From Euonymus europaeus (Eukaryota > Streptophyta > Magnoliopsida > Celastrales > Celastraceae): a DNA stretch of 64,000 bases. The stretch is taken from contig OY756965.1 of NCBI GenBank assembly GCA_963580455.1, positions 3,980,501 through 4,044,500 of the forward strand, read 5' to 3'. Under the pieces are notes generated by a model. The model was given only the letters and a program-made list of their open reading frames with translations, was not told the DNA's origin and made no database searches. Within the stretch, counting starts at the first letter, position 1, and each line of letters starts with the position of its first letter. Shown piece after piece: positions 23,360 through 35,197 of the stretch. The position numbers and the translations under genes were made by a program.

Positions 23360-23601
23360 TGTTATACATTATATTATATGTATATGTATACATCCATGTT
23401 AGGTATATGTATACATCTATGTTGTAGGTATATGTATACATCGATGAATAGTGGATGACATGTATACATATCTTTTCCTATATATATGTATGTTATATGA
23501 AATGAAAAGTGACAAAAATTTCTTCCCTTCTTTGATCTTCTATTTCCTTTCTCTCTGAATTAACTAGATCATTATCAATATAGTTGTTTTATTTTCCAAC
23601 A
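23360..23601 (+). repeat. 3' LTR of the copia element
   Basis: I compared it base by base with the 5' LTR by eye and saw no difference across 242 bp. Confidence 0.93.
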
Positions 23602-23903
23602 TAGAAGAGAATATAGAATATTTTCCCTTTCTCATGGTATCCTTATTTTTAAGTTAAAAGTTATAGATTAGGGAAAAATAAATTTTTTACTTATAAATAA
23701 CTTCATTTTGGGAAATTTGTAAAAATGATCTCCTCGAAAATTGAAACTTCATATATGATCTACTTTTTGGAAAACAAAATAAATGACCTTCTTTTTCATC
23801 CAAAAGATTAAATGACCCTTAAAGACGTTTCAACTTCCCACTTTTCAATAACTTCTTTCCACTTCTTAATAACTTCATCCAATGCTTTAGTTTCTTGCTC
23901 ATG

Positions 23904-23913
23904 CTATATAAAC
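23904..23913 (+). promoter_or_regulatory. TATA box inside the MULE
   Basis: ctatataaac is a near-ideal plant TATA element, about 400 bases upstream of the hairpin. A donor-like ttaag|gtcagt follows at about 23990 and an acceptor-like ttcatgcag at about 24148. Confidence 0.5.
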
Positions 23914-24317
23914 TTCATTCTCCAGGACTGGACTCACAACATTGATACTTCCACAAACCTTCAGAGAGAACGTCTTTCGCCTGTATTAAGGTCAGTAATC
24001 TCAAAACTTTGAAACCTGCTTATATATTAATGGAGAAGTTCAAGGTGTTATTTAGTGAACATGTTGTTTTTATCCTATATTTTCCTTTACATGGTGCTTC
24101 TTTATTTATGTGGCCGAGCATTAATGTATTAAGTGTTTTTCATGCAGATGCTCGAGCATTTATCCAACAAAAGGCCAAGTAAATTCTCATAGCTTTCATT
24201 TGTTCTTTAATCATGTTTTTCTTTGCTTCATGAATAGTATGTATATGTACAGACTGATTCTCGAATTGTTTTGAACTGAGCAATGGCTTATTATCTTGCT
24301 TCAAGTGCTGTAGAAGA

Positions 24318-24645
24318 ATTGAAAAAAAGCCGTCATGCAATTTGCATGAGTGTTCTATCCGTTTTCGAGGAATCGAAAAGATTTTGATGTCCAACTATTC
24401 CTATGGATGTATTCAAACGTGGATGTTGACGTGAAGGGAAAGAACGAGGTCTCAGAACACTGAAGAGGTTGGACTCAGAACTCTGTAGAAGCAGCTTCTC
24501 TAGTGTTATAAGGCCCCACCCTTTCCCTTCATGTCAATATCCACGTTTGATTGCATCCATAGAAAGTGTTGGACTCCAAAATCATTTTGATTTCCTGGAA
24601 ACGGATAGAACATTCTTCCAATTGCATGAGGACTTTTTAAAAAAA
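24318..24645 (+). ncRNA. Candidate long-hairpin (miRNA/siRNA-like) transcript
   Basis: The left arm (about 24331-24441) and right arm (24521-24632) are inverted copies of about 111 bases, roughly 80 percent identical by eye. The best-paired parts are tgttctatccgtttt and caaacgtggat...gaagggaaag. The 79-base loop has partial internal pairing (gaacactgaagag against cttctctagtgtt). Neither arm contains a recognised protein fragment or a known miRNA. A transcript from the upstream TATA box would fold into a pri-miRNA-sized stem. Transcription and processing are inferred only. Confidence 0.5.
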
Positions 24646-25065
24646 AAATTTTGCAACGAAGTGCTCGATCACATAATAAAATGATGTCTGGCCAAAGTGA
24701 TAGCAAAGTGCTCGACCACAAAAAGACTTTTTTTATTATTATGAAGGGTATTTGAGTCTTAAAAAGGTAAAAACAGGTTATTTGTTTTGTTTTTCTGTTT
24801 TTCTTTTCAGAAATTAGATCATATATGAGGTTTCGATTTTCGAGGAGATTATTTTTGCAAATTTCCCCTTAATTTTTCTTTCTTTTCCCTCCAAATGACA
24901 CCACTTTGAGGAGAGAACATTTTAACAAAAAATTAGATAACTATTCCCTCCAATTCTCTTCAAATCCATCTCTTAATTTTTCTAACATATTCAAACAAAA
25001 AAATTAAGAGGAAGTTAATTTCTTTTATCTTCCCCTCTCCCAAATCTCTTAATCCAAACATACGC

Positions 25066-25780
25066 TCGTGCTGCATACCACTATGAATAGTACTGCTACA
25101 CGTTGTTCCAGGGGAACATTAATATGTGAAACAATGCAATTATGCGGAAAGGGAAGATTTGCCACAAAAAAACAAGAGATACTCCACTACTGCATGCTTT
25201 CAAGTTTCAAAAACATTTGTGTTAGTGTACAACAGAAGCATACATAATTTTTGAAAGAAATTTCTTCATAATTGCCAAAATGTATACACAACAGCAAAAA
25301 TTTGGCGATAAAAGATAGAAGGACACATGTATATACGGTGATCATATGATCATAAATAGTTAATTTATGCAAGAAATGATTTATTTTTATTTTTATTTTT
25401 ATATGGATGGATGCATGTGATGGTTGGTCAAAAGACTCGAAACAGAAGCAACACTAGTATTCTAAGTCAAGCTAAGCTTCTTGCTTAGCTTGATGAGCAC
25501 GAGAAGTGGTGGGTTCAAGGGCAGTGTTTCCGAATTTTTTTTCCTGAATTATTTATAGGTCATTTATTTAAAAACACGAATCTAGAATGAAATATTGCAT
25601 TGTAAAAAATATAATCATAAAATTTTCAATGAATACAATTGTAATCTATGACTTCTGATGTTTTTATTTTATTACAAAATAACCTCATTAGGGATTTGAT
25701 CAAATACTTTTTGCTTAGTTATTGAATCATTGATCAGGGTCACATATTTAGCTCATGAATTTTCAGGACATAATTACTAA
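25066..25780. other. Intergenic, AT-rich
   Basis: No gene is seen. It has a (TTTTTA)n-like run at about 25383-25402, and a degenerate tRNA-like stretch (cttagcttgatgag ... gggttcaag) at about 25480-25520 that may be a SINE relic. Confidence 0.4.
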
Positions 25781-26196
25781 GGGTCCGTTTGTTTCATAAT
25801 TGTATTTCATAACTTTAAATTATCAAAAAAAGTTGTGTAAAAAGTCATGGGGCTCAGAGTTTTAAGTTGTATAAAATGCGGTAAGGTGTTTGGTTCATTT
25901 TTTCGTTATATTAATTTTGTAGATAAAATTAAAAAAATAATAATCACAATAAAAGGTAATGGAGAACTTTTAAAATATATATGAACAATTATGTAATATG
26001 GTTGTAAAAAACTATGAGTCTCATCTTTAATCTTTGAAAAACTATGAGATGAATACATTTCATTTTGCACAGCTTAAAACTGTGGCCTACAGCTTTAATC
26101 TGTCAACAAAATACGACGTTTGGTTGGCACAACATTTTATGCGGATCCACAACTTTAAACTGTGCGAAATGTGAAACAAATAGTGTATAGAAAGCC
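25781..26196. mobile_element. Tourist-like MITE
   Basis: The left end is gggtccgtttgtttca and the right end, inverted, reads ggctttctatacac...tttgtttcac. TAA flanks both sides (25778-25780 and 26197-26199), the 3-bp target typical of PIF/Harbinger. It is AT-rich with no coding capacity. Confidence 0.55.
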
Positions 26197-26802
26197 TAAA
26201 TCATATGGACCACATAATAAATCACGAGTGAGGGAGAACATATAGGAGAATATACTAATAAAATAAATTTTGGCCACAAAATTAGCACTAAAAAATAAAA
26301 TAAAATAAAGCTGCCCCCTTGATTTTGGAGTGTAACTTAATTACATTTTTGAATTTTGCAGCTTTATCTTAGCATTCCGGTAGGCATGTATTATGTCCTT
26401 GTAATAATAAAATAATTTTCTTCACGGATCAAAGATTATGGAATGAATTGAAAATTTGGACTTTTTTGTTTTATTTTTCTTGTTTTTATCAAGATATCAT
26501 GATTTCCTGGTCCACCCATTATTAAAAAAACAAGGAAAAACATGCTTCAGAAGTTGCCAAAGGTTTTTCACAAAGAAATCAAAAGCCTCTTAATTTTTGT
26601 GCCGCGAAACAAATCAATGTTAAAAGAGAGAGGAGAAGACTCCAAATTAGTAAAATAAACGGTAGGAATTAAATCAAGTAGTATTTCATTATCAAACTTT
26701 TTAATTCGGTATGAAACGAATTATATATACGAAATTTATGACAACTTGTAACACGGTGGTAGAATTGCAGTGACACAACTAAAAACAATTTCCGACTCCA
26801 AT

Positions 26803-27314
26803 CAGGAGCGGCTCAACAAAATTAGAGGGCCTAAGCAAATATTTCAATTGAGTTCCTTTTAAATTTTGCTTTACTTTTCTTTATATATTTTTCATATTTT
26901 CTTGTTGGCATCGTAAAACTAAAAGTACAAATAATTCAAAATTAAAATACAAATCAAGAAAATAATAAAAATGGAGCAATAAAACCTGATTGTTGTTAGA
27001 GTCTTCAAGTTCAAGAGGAGAATAAATAATCCAATTTGTAAGTAAAAAAGTTTCAAACTTCAAAGAAAATTTAGAGAATTGAATGATAAAGGAGAGGAAT
27101 ATCAGAGAAGTATTGGTGGGTTTGTAATATTTGATTGAATTTTAAACATTTGAATCTCAGGAAAAGAAAAAAGAAAAAAGCAGAGACAAATTTTCAATTT
27201 TCTCACAAATATCCATCATGTGTCATGGTATTCATATGTATTAGTGTACAAAAACTAAAATAAACTTGGGGTCCTAGACGGCCGCCATAGCTGCCCAGGG
27301 CTTGAGTCGCCCCA
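26803..27314. mobile_element. hAT-like relic
   Basis: The left caggagcggctcaac and the inverted right end tggggcgactcaag share a GG-GCG-CTCAA core, with a GC-rich subterminal tract (gacggccgcc) on the right. No target duplication was found, so it is probably old or truncated. Confidence 0.4.
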
Positions 27315-28073
27315 AGTGCACGAGAGATGAATAATGGATGAGAAGGAAACATACAAGTCATCTAAAACTGCATCATGAGAGGACCCAGAGTTCACGAGCA
27401 CAATACTATATACATATATCTATATCTATCTATCTATATATATATTCCAAAGACGGCTACCAACAAAATGTCCTACTCAAGACCACACCACACAAGCTTT
27501 TATGTTGATATGGTTGTCTCGTATGTAAAAGTGAAAGAATGTGTCGTTTTCGCAACAGTAAAATCACATGGAAGAGAGAGATTGTACATAGGTAAAGACT
27601 AAAAAGAATAAAAGAGTAGTCAGTCTATTAGAATATTTGAAGTTCATTAGGTGATGTGTGCTGCCTCTCATCCTCAGGCTGTGCAGTGGCATTCTTGTAA
27701 ATTCAAGATACACGCATCGGCATAAAATATACAGATGATAAAGAAGCTTATCAAGGGAGGGAGAAAGATTCTTTTTTTTTTAATCTGTAAAAAGTAAAAA
27801 AAAAAAAATTACTTTCTTTTTTGTTGCAAGAGAGTATCCTGCCAAAAAACAAAAAACCCTAAAATCCATTAATAATTTTTAACAAAGAGTTGTAGCTTTT
27901 GCAATCTTCAACACCAGCTCCTGGATGAAACACTCCTAGCATATCAAACATGATTCATGTTCATTTCCATTCCACAACTATGCATATCAAACGTTGTAAT
28001 TCATCATTACTATATTACTGATGCAACCAAATATATTCATCCTCATTATCGTTCCTATTACAATACACATGGC
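27315..28073. other. Intergenic with microsatellites
   Basis: No gene is seen. It contains a TA/TCTA-rich microsatellite at about 27405-27445 and poly-T and poly-A runs near 27770-27810. Confidence 0.5.
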
Positions 28074-28263
28074 CTATGATACCTCTGGACTCGGGTACGG
28101 GTGTCGGGTATGAGTACATATTCGTGTGTCCGGTTCTTCAAATTCAAAGCTTGCATAGAGGGATGCTAGGTAAAGTGAAGAGTCTGGGGATCATACCAAT
28201 ACCCGTATCATGTATACCCGACACCGGTACGACAGAGTAAAGTGAAGAGTCCGGGTATCATAG
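28074..28263. mobile_element. 190-bp hAT-type MITE
   Basis: Ends are CTATGATACC and GGTATCATAG, with further inverted similarity through gggtacgggtgtcgggtat. A perfect 8-bp duplication CACATGGC flanks it (28066-28073 and 28264-28271). Confidence 0.75.
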
Positions 28264-30117
28264 CACATGGCAACCAAACGTAACTGATAAGAACCCGGCT
28301 AAAAGCACGTCCATACACGCATTTAGCATACTCAACTATCCAACAGACCCAATCAATTGCCACATAAGAGCTGGCTATAACCAACAAGTCCAATAGGTTT
28401 TTACCTAGATAACTTATTGCTTGATTAGATTAAGAAAAGACGTTTGCCTCCTTATCAATATACCGCAACTCCCACATCTGAGTGACTTTCGTATCAGTAA
28501 CCTTAGCACATTACCATACCCATGACAACCAAACGTAATCTTAGCGCATTATGGAAATGAACGTACTTGAAGACAACTAAATGTTGCCAAAATACATTAA
28601 TTCGATTATCATCCATAACATGCCAGTATATATGTATATATATATATATAAGACATGCAATTGGTTGGCTAAGGTTCATAACAATTTTCTGGATTTCTTC
28701 AGATTTATCTCAATCTTTCTGTCTGAAGTGAGAACTCTAGACACAGTGATTAAACATGTGACCCAAAGCTGGGTCATAATTTTTGTCTCCAATCATTTGA
28801 TTGATACTTGTACATTAGGTATTTCTTGTTTATTTACTTTTAGAATATACGTGAATCAAGAAGCAAGAAAACCATGGGCGCAAGAGGTTTTTTTATTATT
28901 ATTCATCCTGACACAAAAAGTGTACTCGTATGCAATTTGTATAAGCCTCCAAATATAATCTCTATAGGATTCACATTAAGCTCAAAACAACTCAGGTACC
29001 ATATCAGCCTCAAAGTTACCAAAGATTCAATGTCTACAATCTTAAGACAAACCTAGAACTCAAGACAAGCAATTCTGAATAAGAGTTTTTACACCATCAG
29101 TTGGAATGGAAGACAGACAGTTTCAGTTACTTATAACCCTATCTCTCTGTTTGGGAACATCTGGCTTTGGAAGGTTAAAGAGACAGAAACCCTACAGTTT
29201 TAGAGTCAGGCAGACAAAAGCACAAAAACTGTAAGAGCCCGTGAGTGTCGCATGTGACCATAGAAAGAGCTGTTACAATCACTGCCATTGACCCACTCAC
29301 GTGTGTCCTTTAGATTTTACAATAAACTCTGTACTCTCATACCAATCAAAATCAATACACAACAACAGAATTCATAACCATGGCCACACAAATGGGAAAA
29401 AGGATATATATTCTCTCATATGCACATAATTTTCTTGAAACTACTCCAGTAAAAACGTATACATAAAGTAACACAAAAAAACCATAGAACAGGTAAAATG
29501 CAGTGTAGAATTAAAGGCTTCTGACTATACTTTTGGGTTTAAAGAATAGACATTCAAAGTAGATTATTTGAATTGATGCATTGCAAATAATGTAGAAGAA
29601 TAAAGAGAATTCTATGCCATGAATTAATAGCAAGTCAGAACTTTGGTTAATATATGCATCCTCTATAGTCTGTACCATGAATTAATGCATTGCAAATAAT
29701 GTAGAAGAATAAAGAAAAATCTATACCATGATAGGTGCATTTAATTTTCCCTCAATACCAAGTCATAACTTTGGCTTATATTTGCATCCTGCAAAAAAAG
29801 TGGATGAGTCACATGCAACAAGAAGTCAACATATGGTAAACAAGGCTTTTTCCAGAGCTTTTTGGTAAGTCTGCTCCAGAGTTATTCCAACTAAAATTCA
29901 CCAAAAGGAAATAAATCATCAGTTATGAAAAAGGGTAATAATAATAACAATAAATTCCTGAAAATGTACGCTTATGGCTGCATAGTCTCCTTAGCTTGAA
30001 GAGGGCTCTCTCTCTATATATATGCCTCACCATTATCTGTTTGGCTGTATCAAGGTCATTCTCTCTCTCTCTCTCTCTCCACGCAGAAATTCATTCAAAC
30101 TTATCATCCACATAAAA
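28264..30117 (+). promoter_or_regulatory. Upstream region of the second polygalacturonase
   Basis: No gene is seen in 1.85 kb. Notable parts are a TA microsatellite near 28625-28650, an imperfect tandem duplication at about 29575-29795 (period near 110), a TATA box tctatatatatg at about 30012-30022, and a (CT)n tract at 30058-30080 in the presumed 5' UTR. Confidence 0.5.
29575..29795. repeat. Imperfect tandem duplication in the promoter region
   Basis: The block atgcattgcaaataatgtag...aagtca(g/t)aactttgg...tttgcatcc occurs twice, offset by about 110 bases. It lies some 320-540 bases upstream of the polygalacturonase start. Confidence 0.6.
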
Positions 30118-33100
30118 ATGCTGAGTCCAAGCTTAAGAAACCTCACATTCAAGCTCTTCATTGCTTTTCTTCTTTTCTCTTCGAGTTTCGAGAGTTGTAT
30201 TGCTAGAAGAGGTAAGCATTGGAGGAAAAGCAGAGCAACCACTGCTTCCCTAGCCAAGAAGAAAGGAGAAAGCCGTAACAGTGGTCATCACTACCATAAT
30301 GGCGGGTCTAAACCAAAAGCTCCTCCATCACATAAGGCTCCAGTATCTCCACCATCAAAGCCAGGAAAGTATATGCCACCAAGCCCACCTCAGAAAGGCT
30401 ATAATGGTGACCATTCCGTAATCTTCAATGTGCTTGATTTTGGAGCAAAGGGTGATGGAAGTACTGATGACACCAAGGTAACTCACAACCACCACCTATA
30501 CAAAAACAAGTTTTATTTAATATTGCTTGAGGATTCTTGCCTATAATGCAACATTAATTTTTCCAGAATTCATCTAATATGTATAGAAACGTGAATTAAG
30601 TGCAAAAATCAGCGAACACTGCCTGCAAGCTCTTTTTGCAGTGACTTCCATAAATATGTTCATTATCAACATAATGACAGCATTAAATCCAGAAGTTCAC
30701 ATGCAAAATGGCTACCATATAATCATTATCTAAAGAAAATTGTCTCTATCAGTAAAGAGAAATCAAGAATTGAGAAAGAGTACAATTTATGACCAGGGTG
30801 GACGGACATATATAATTTTTATGTTTGCCTATGAAAATTATAGTGAAAGTCACAAAAACTCAAAACTTTTGGAACAATAATTTTTTTTTTGCACATAGGG
30901 GTTGCTGTAAAGTTGCATATTAATTGAGGCTTTGTATTTTAGTTGAAGCAAATAGTAAGCTGTAGAAAGGTAAAAGACCAGAGAGTATAGCATACAAAAG
31001 AAAACTAAACAAAACTATTCACTATGTAGGGTCCGCTCTAAAAAAGTGATTCTAGGTCATCACAATAATAGTACAAAAGTTTTGCACAAACCAACAGCAA
31101 CTGTAAGTCTATGAATATAATTACCTAGGAGAATTATGGTTGTTATGGTGCAACGCAGGCGTTCCAAGCTGCATGGGCGGCTGCATGTAAAGTAAAAGCA
31201 TCAACAATGATCGTTCCGGCAGAGTATAAATTCCTTGTGGGACCAATATCTTTCGCTGGTCCTTACTGTCAAGCAAACATTGTATTTCAGGTAAGTATAT
31301 GCATATTAACAAATCATGAGTGAAACAATGATCTTCTTAGTTCCTGTCACGCGTAATCATAAGAATTGATGTTCTACCGAGGCTGATGAAATTAAATTTT
31401 ATCAGCTGGACGGCACGATCATTGCTCCAACAAGCTCCAATGCATGGGGTAAAGGACTGTTACAATGGCTCCAATTCACAAAGCTGATTGGTATCACCAT
31501 TCAGGGTGAAGGTATCATTGACGGCAGAGGCTCGGGCTGGTGGCAAGACTCCCCATATGAGGACCCTATAGATGATGAAGCAAAACTAATCATCCCGTTG
31601 AACAAAACCATAGAAAGAAGCCAGCCAATGCCGGTAATCATCTCTTCGATTTTTAACTTCCCTGCAATTAGTTTGCGGTTAATTTGCAACTAATCATTAT
31701 TCACAAAAAATGTATGTTGCAGATAAGTAGCGAACTAGGTTGGAAAATGCCAAGCATTAAGCCAACTGTAAGGACCACTTAGAAGTTGTTCAAGACATAT
31801 TTAATGATCATGTAGCACCAAAATATGACAGGTGTATTTTCTTATATACAGGCACTAAGGTTCTATGGAAGTTTTAATGTGACGGTCACAGGCATAACTA
31901 TACAAAACAGCCCCCAGTGCCACCTCAAGTTTGACAACTGCAAGGGAGTTTTGGTACATGATATGACCGTCTCATCTCCCGGTGATAGCCCCAATACTGA
32001 TGGAATTCACCTACAGAATTCAAAAGATGTGCTAGTTCATAGCTCAACTCTTGCATGCGGTAATTATTTTGCTTTTGCTGTTAACTATTTAGTTTACCAT
32101 ACCTTATTCAATATGATAACGTGGGCCTCCCGTCGAGCACGAAACTTGACCAACAGATGCAGAATCTTCAGTCTGCAAAGTCAAATTAAGGTTAAAGCCC
32201 AGTAATGGATTTCTGAAGCCTTGGAAGTTGGAATCCTTATAGTAATTACAAATAGGAAGCTTTGCAGAAGCGATACCTTCCCATGATCATCAGACAGACA
32301 TGTCGTTATCCTATCCAGCCAACAACCATATTGTGCAATCTCATATGGTCAGTCACCGCTTATTATTTGACACTAACAAACAGCAATCTCCACCATTTCC
32401 AGAGTTTTAGTCACCAGTCATTTGACACATGTCATCCATGAAAACTCTCAATGCACAATCATGTATAGGATAGGACTTGAACTGTACTGTAATCAACGAC
32501 CGATATTCCATTTGCACTTCTTCAAGTTTCCTTTTTGTCTTCATCAACCAACGTACTTTCTGCCTCCGTCCACTTGTCCATTTCTACTTCTGCTGTAAAT
32601 AAAAATCCCATTCACAAAAACGACAAAAAATAAGATGAGTCCGGAACAGGTGCACATCTCAAGATCATATAAGATTAGGCACTTAAAATCGGAACTCTAG
32701 GCAGGAAATTAGGGGCTAATAAGAAGAAGAAAAAAAGTGGTCGAAGATGTGCACAAATTACATGGACTGCAAACCCCTATCGTAACAGCAAGCATCATTG
32801 ATCTTAGATTATGAACCAAAATATGTCCATCTTTGGCATTAATGATAAATAAGCTCCTAACTTGTCTTCCAATGATATGCAGGCGATGATTGTGTTTCAA
32901 TCCAAACTGGGTGCTCAAATGTATACATACACAATGTGAACTGTGGACCAGGACATGGAATCAGCATTGGAAGCCTGGGAAAGGACGATACCAAAGCATG
33001 TGTCTCAAACATAACTGTTCGAGATGTCAATATGCACAACACAATGAATGGAGTAAGAATCAAGACATGGCAGGTATTAATATGCTAGATACGGTACACA

Positions 33101-33889
33101 ATTCTATACATATCAACTGCTAAGTAATCAATTGCATCAAAACTCAGGTTGAGATGATCACTTAAGAGACTCAACCAAAACTCCAAACACAAAGTAGTAT
33201 ACTGATAATGGATTACACACCATTATCTAAGGATATCATCCTACACACACTAATTTTGCAAAATTAATTTCAAGTAAATTAGAAAACTTTGAATGATGAT
33301 TTCCTCTTCCTAAATGGGACTAAAGCTGCAAGTGAACATAGAATAAGTGCACAATCCGAGTTTTTCAACACTTATACTTTCTCTAAGTTGCCATTGCAAC
33401 GGTTAAAGCCCATTTTCATATTATTAATGTAGTTATACATCCAAGGAATCACTAAAGCTTCTTTCAAATGATTTTTTTTTATATTTGCAGGGTGGATCAG
33501 GTTCTGTGCAGGGGGTACTGTTCTCAAACATTCAGGTGTCTGAGGTCCAACTTCCAATTGTAATTGATCAATACTACTGCGACAAAAGGAACTGCCAGAA
33601 CCAAACATCAGCTGTGGCTCTATCAGGAATCACCTATGAAAAAATCAGAGGGACATATACAGTTAAGCCCGTTCATTTTGCCTGCAGCGACAGCTTACCA
33701 TGTATAGATGTGTCTCTAAATACGATTGAGCTAAAACCATTGCAAGAACACTACCACATGTATGACCCATTCTGCTGGAAAACTTTTGGAGAGTTGAGAA
33801 CTCCCACCGTACCTCCTGTCAATTGTTTACAGATTGGCAAGCCACCAAACAACCGACCTCAGTCTGATGGTGATTTATGTTCAGCTTAG
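30118..33889 (+). CDS. Polygalacturonase with basic, proline-rich N-terminal extension
   Basis: Seven exons, 30118-30477, 31159-31290, 31406-31633, 31723-31767, 31852-32059, 32883-33073 and 33491-33889, give 520 residues. The ATG at 30118 is chosen because it opens a signal peptide ([19 protein letters not shown]). The ATG at 30022 overlaps the TATA box. After the signal comes a Lys/His/Pro-rich stretch of about 80 residues ([19 protein letters not shown]) absent from the first enzyme. The GH28 beta-helix follows with [22 protein letters not shown] and RIKTW all intact. The N-terminal basic/proline-rich layout resembles the Arabidopsis At1g48100 (PGX3) type, from memory. It should be wall-located and act on homogalacturonan. 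The proline-rich stretch may bind wall polymers; that is inference. Confidence 0.93.
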
Positions 33890-35040
33890 CAAAGGTAAAT
33901 TATGGTGTATCTACTTGTGTGGTCGGCATGCTTTTAACGACCCCGTTCAGACCTTAACTTATTTAGATACAGAATGCATATTTAGGCAGTTCAATACATC
34001 TTTTTTTTCATTTTCTGCTGTTGTAACATATCGGTTTTACCGTCTCGAAAAATAGCGGTGCAATTTAGGTGGTGGATTTTAAGGCAGCTTGGTTTGCTAT
34101 AGGAGATTTCCTAATTCTGAGATTGTATACTACTACTTGGTTGCTCTCTGTGAAATCAATAAATACCTGTTGCATACCTATTGAAATTGTGTTATTACTG
34201 TTAGAAAAGAACTATGAGGATGCTAAAATAACTAATAGCCAGATTTTTTTATTTATTTTTAAATAGAAACCTCAGTTGTTTCTCAAAAAAAAATCCACGC
34301 CCAAAGACCGTGAAGAGATGGGTTTTCTTCCAAGAGCCAATGCCAATGAAGGCCAGAAATTAAAGATTAATATTAATTTGATTTGAACGTAAAAAATAAA
34401 ACAGAGTAGCCAAAAGTATTTAACTTTGATAAGTTATAGAAATTATGACGAGACGTAAAATCATTTTGATCCATTCAACTCTGTTGAGACCAAAGCAACT
34501 CTGTTTTATCATTTGGAGATGTCCTGTGCTCTATTCACATAATCATCCGAACGTATAAAAAATTTCAAACCCCGATAGAGTTGCACAAAACTCTCTGAAA
34601 CATCATTTTTCTCTCAATAAACTACAGAATTCGTGGAATTCTATGCTCTGCAAGCTACCTTCGAAAATAATAAACAATGTACCAAAAGGAAAAGGACGAA
34701 TAACCAGAAGACAGGAACAATTGCAGACAGTTATATTGCTAAGAAAAACTAGAGAATCCAAATCCAATGACATCAACAAATAACGTTTGAATCTAAAGCA
34801 AATCAAGGAATGCTGATAAAACCAATACTCACTAATTAGATAACAGATAAACCCTTTCGGACAATCCACAAAATTAAGGCTACAAAAAAAATTAAATCTC
34901 AAATTTCGAATTTTAACTATTCAAACTACAGAAATTGAAACCTAAAGAATTTCTTCGATAATCTGAGTAAACATTGTTGTAAATCATATTTGAATGCAGA
35001 ATAGCATCTAGAAAGCTGAAAATCATAAAACAAAAAACAT
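33890..35040. other. 3' flank of the polygalacturonase, no gene
   Basis: The first 300 bases probably hold the polygalacturonase 3' UTR (aataaa-type signal near 34160). The rest is AT-rich. No family is recognised in the minus-strand frames at 34603-34902. Confidence 0.4.
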
Positions 35041-35150
35041 ACCAGACAAAAGCATCGGCATTGTACTCTGATCCTCTGCAATCTTCAACTTCGCCTCCTT
35101 GATGCGATTCCCGAGAGGGTAGAAGCAGCTTCGTATGCACGGTCCACGTA
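35041..35150 (-). other. Possible first exon of a minus-strand gene
   Basis: Read on the minus strand, this segment is less AT-rich than its surroundings. It contains gagaggcgaagttgaagatt-like coding-style sequence and ends at a good donor, tttgtctg|gtatgt. No downstream coding exon could be recognised. The foldback element starts about 50 bases upstream of it. Confidence 0.2.
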
Positions 35151-35197
35151 GATGGTGTATTGGCTTATATGATTATCTCTTATTTTAAAAAGTTTAT

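Larger units (their letters stand above)
17897..23601 (+). mobile_element. Young Ty1/copia LTR retrotransposon
   Basis: Two 242-bp LTRs (17897-18138 and 23360-23601) appear identical base for base. The element is flanked by a perfect 5-bp duplication TAGAA (17892-17896 and 23602-23606). Between the LTRs are a primer-binding-like tract, gag, a 356-base gap, a complete protease-integrase-RT-RNase H frame and the polypurine tract aagggggag. Domain order (integrase before RT) defines Ty1/copia. LTR identity implies very recent insertion. The gag frame is broken near its start, so this copy may need help to move. Confidence 0.95.
23710..24867. mobile_element. Non-autonomous Mutator-like element carrying a hairpin
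   Basis: The inverted termini start GGGAAATTTG(T/C)AAAAAT and match strongly for about 55 bp. The flanking 9-mers are cttcatttt (23701-23709) and cttaatttt (24868-24876), matching at eight of nine, as expected for a MULE duplication. The interior has a TATA box, exon-like sequence and a long inverted repeat, but no transposase. It is inserted beside the copia element within the same disrupted MITE. Confidence 0.75.
17823..25065. mobile_element. Probable MITE host interrupted by copia and MULE insertions
   Basis: Sequence at 17823 (gtgtgtttggattga, then a purine-rich agaagag tract) and the inverted copy ending near 25065 (tcttaatccaaacatacgc) look like the termini of one short MITE. Removing the copia element (17897-23601) and the MULE (23710-24867) leaves under 400 bases between them. 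No clear target duplication was found, so the boundaries are uncertain. Confidence 0.4.

Noticed and set aside
25480..25520. tRNA or intact SINE
   Set aside because: Boxes are degenerate and no ends or duplication were found.
28581..28958. 125-residue plus frame
   Set aside because: Begins in a TA microsatellite context and has no recognisable protein features.
30022..30117. Upstream in-frame ATG of the second polygalacturonase
   Set aside because: It overlaps the TATA box, would place a (CT)n-encoded Ser-Leu run ahead of the signal peptide, and is unlikely to be transcribed.
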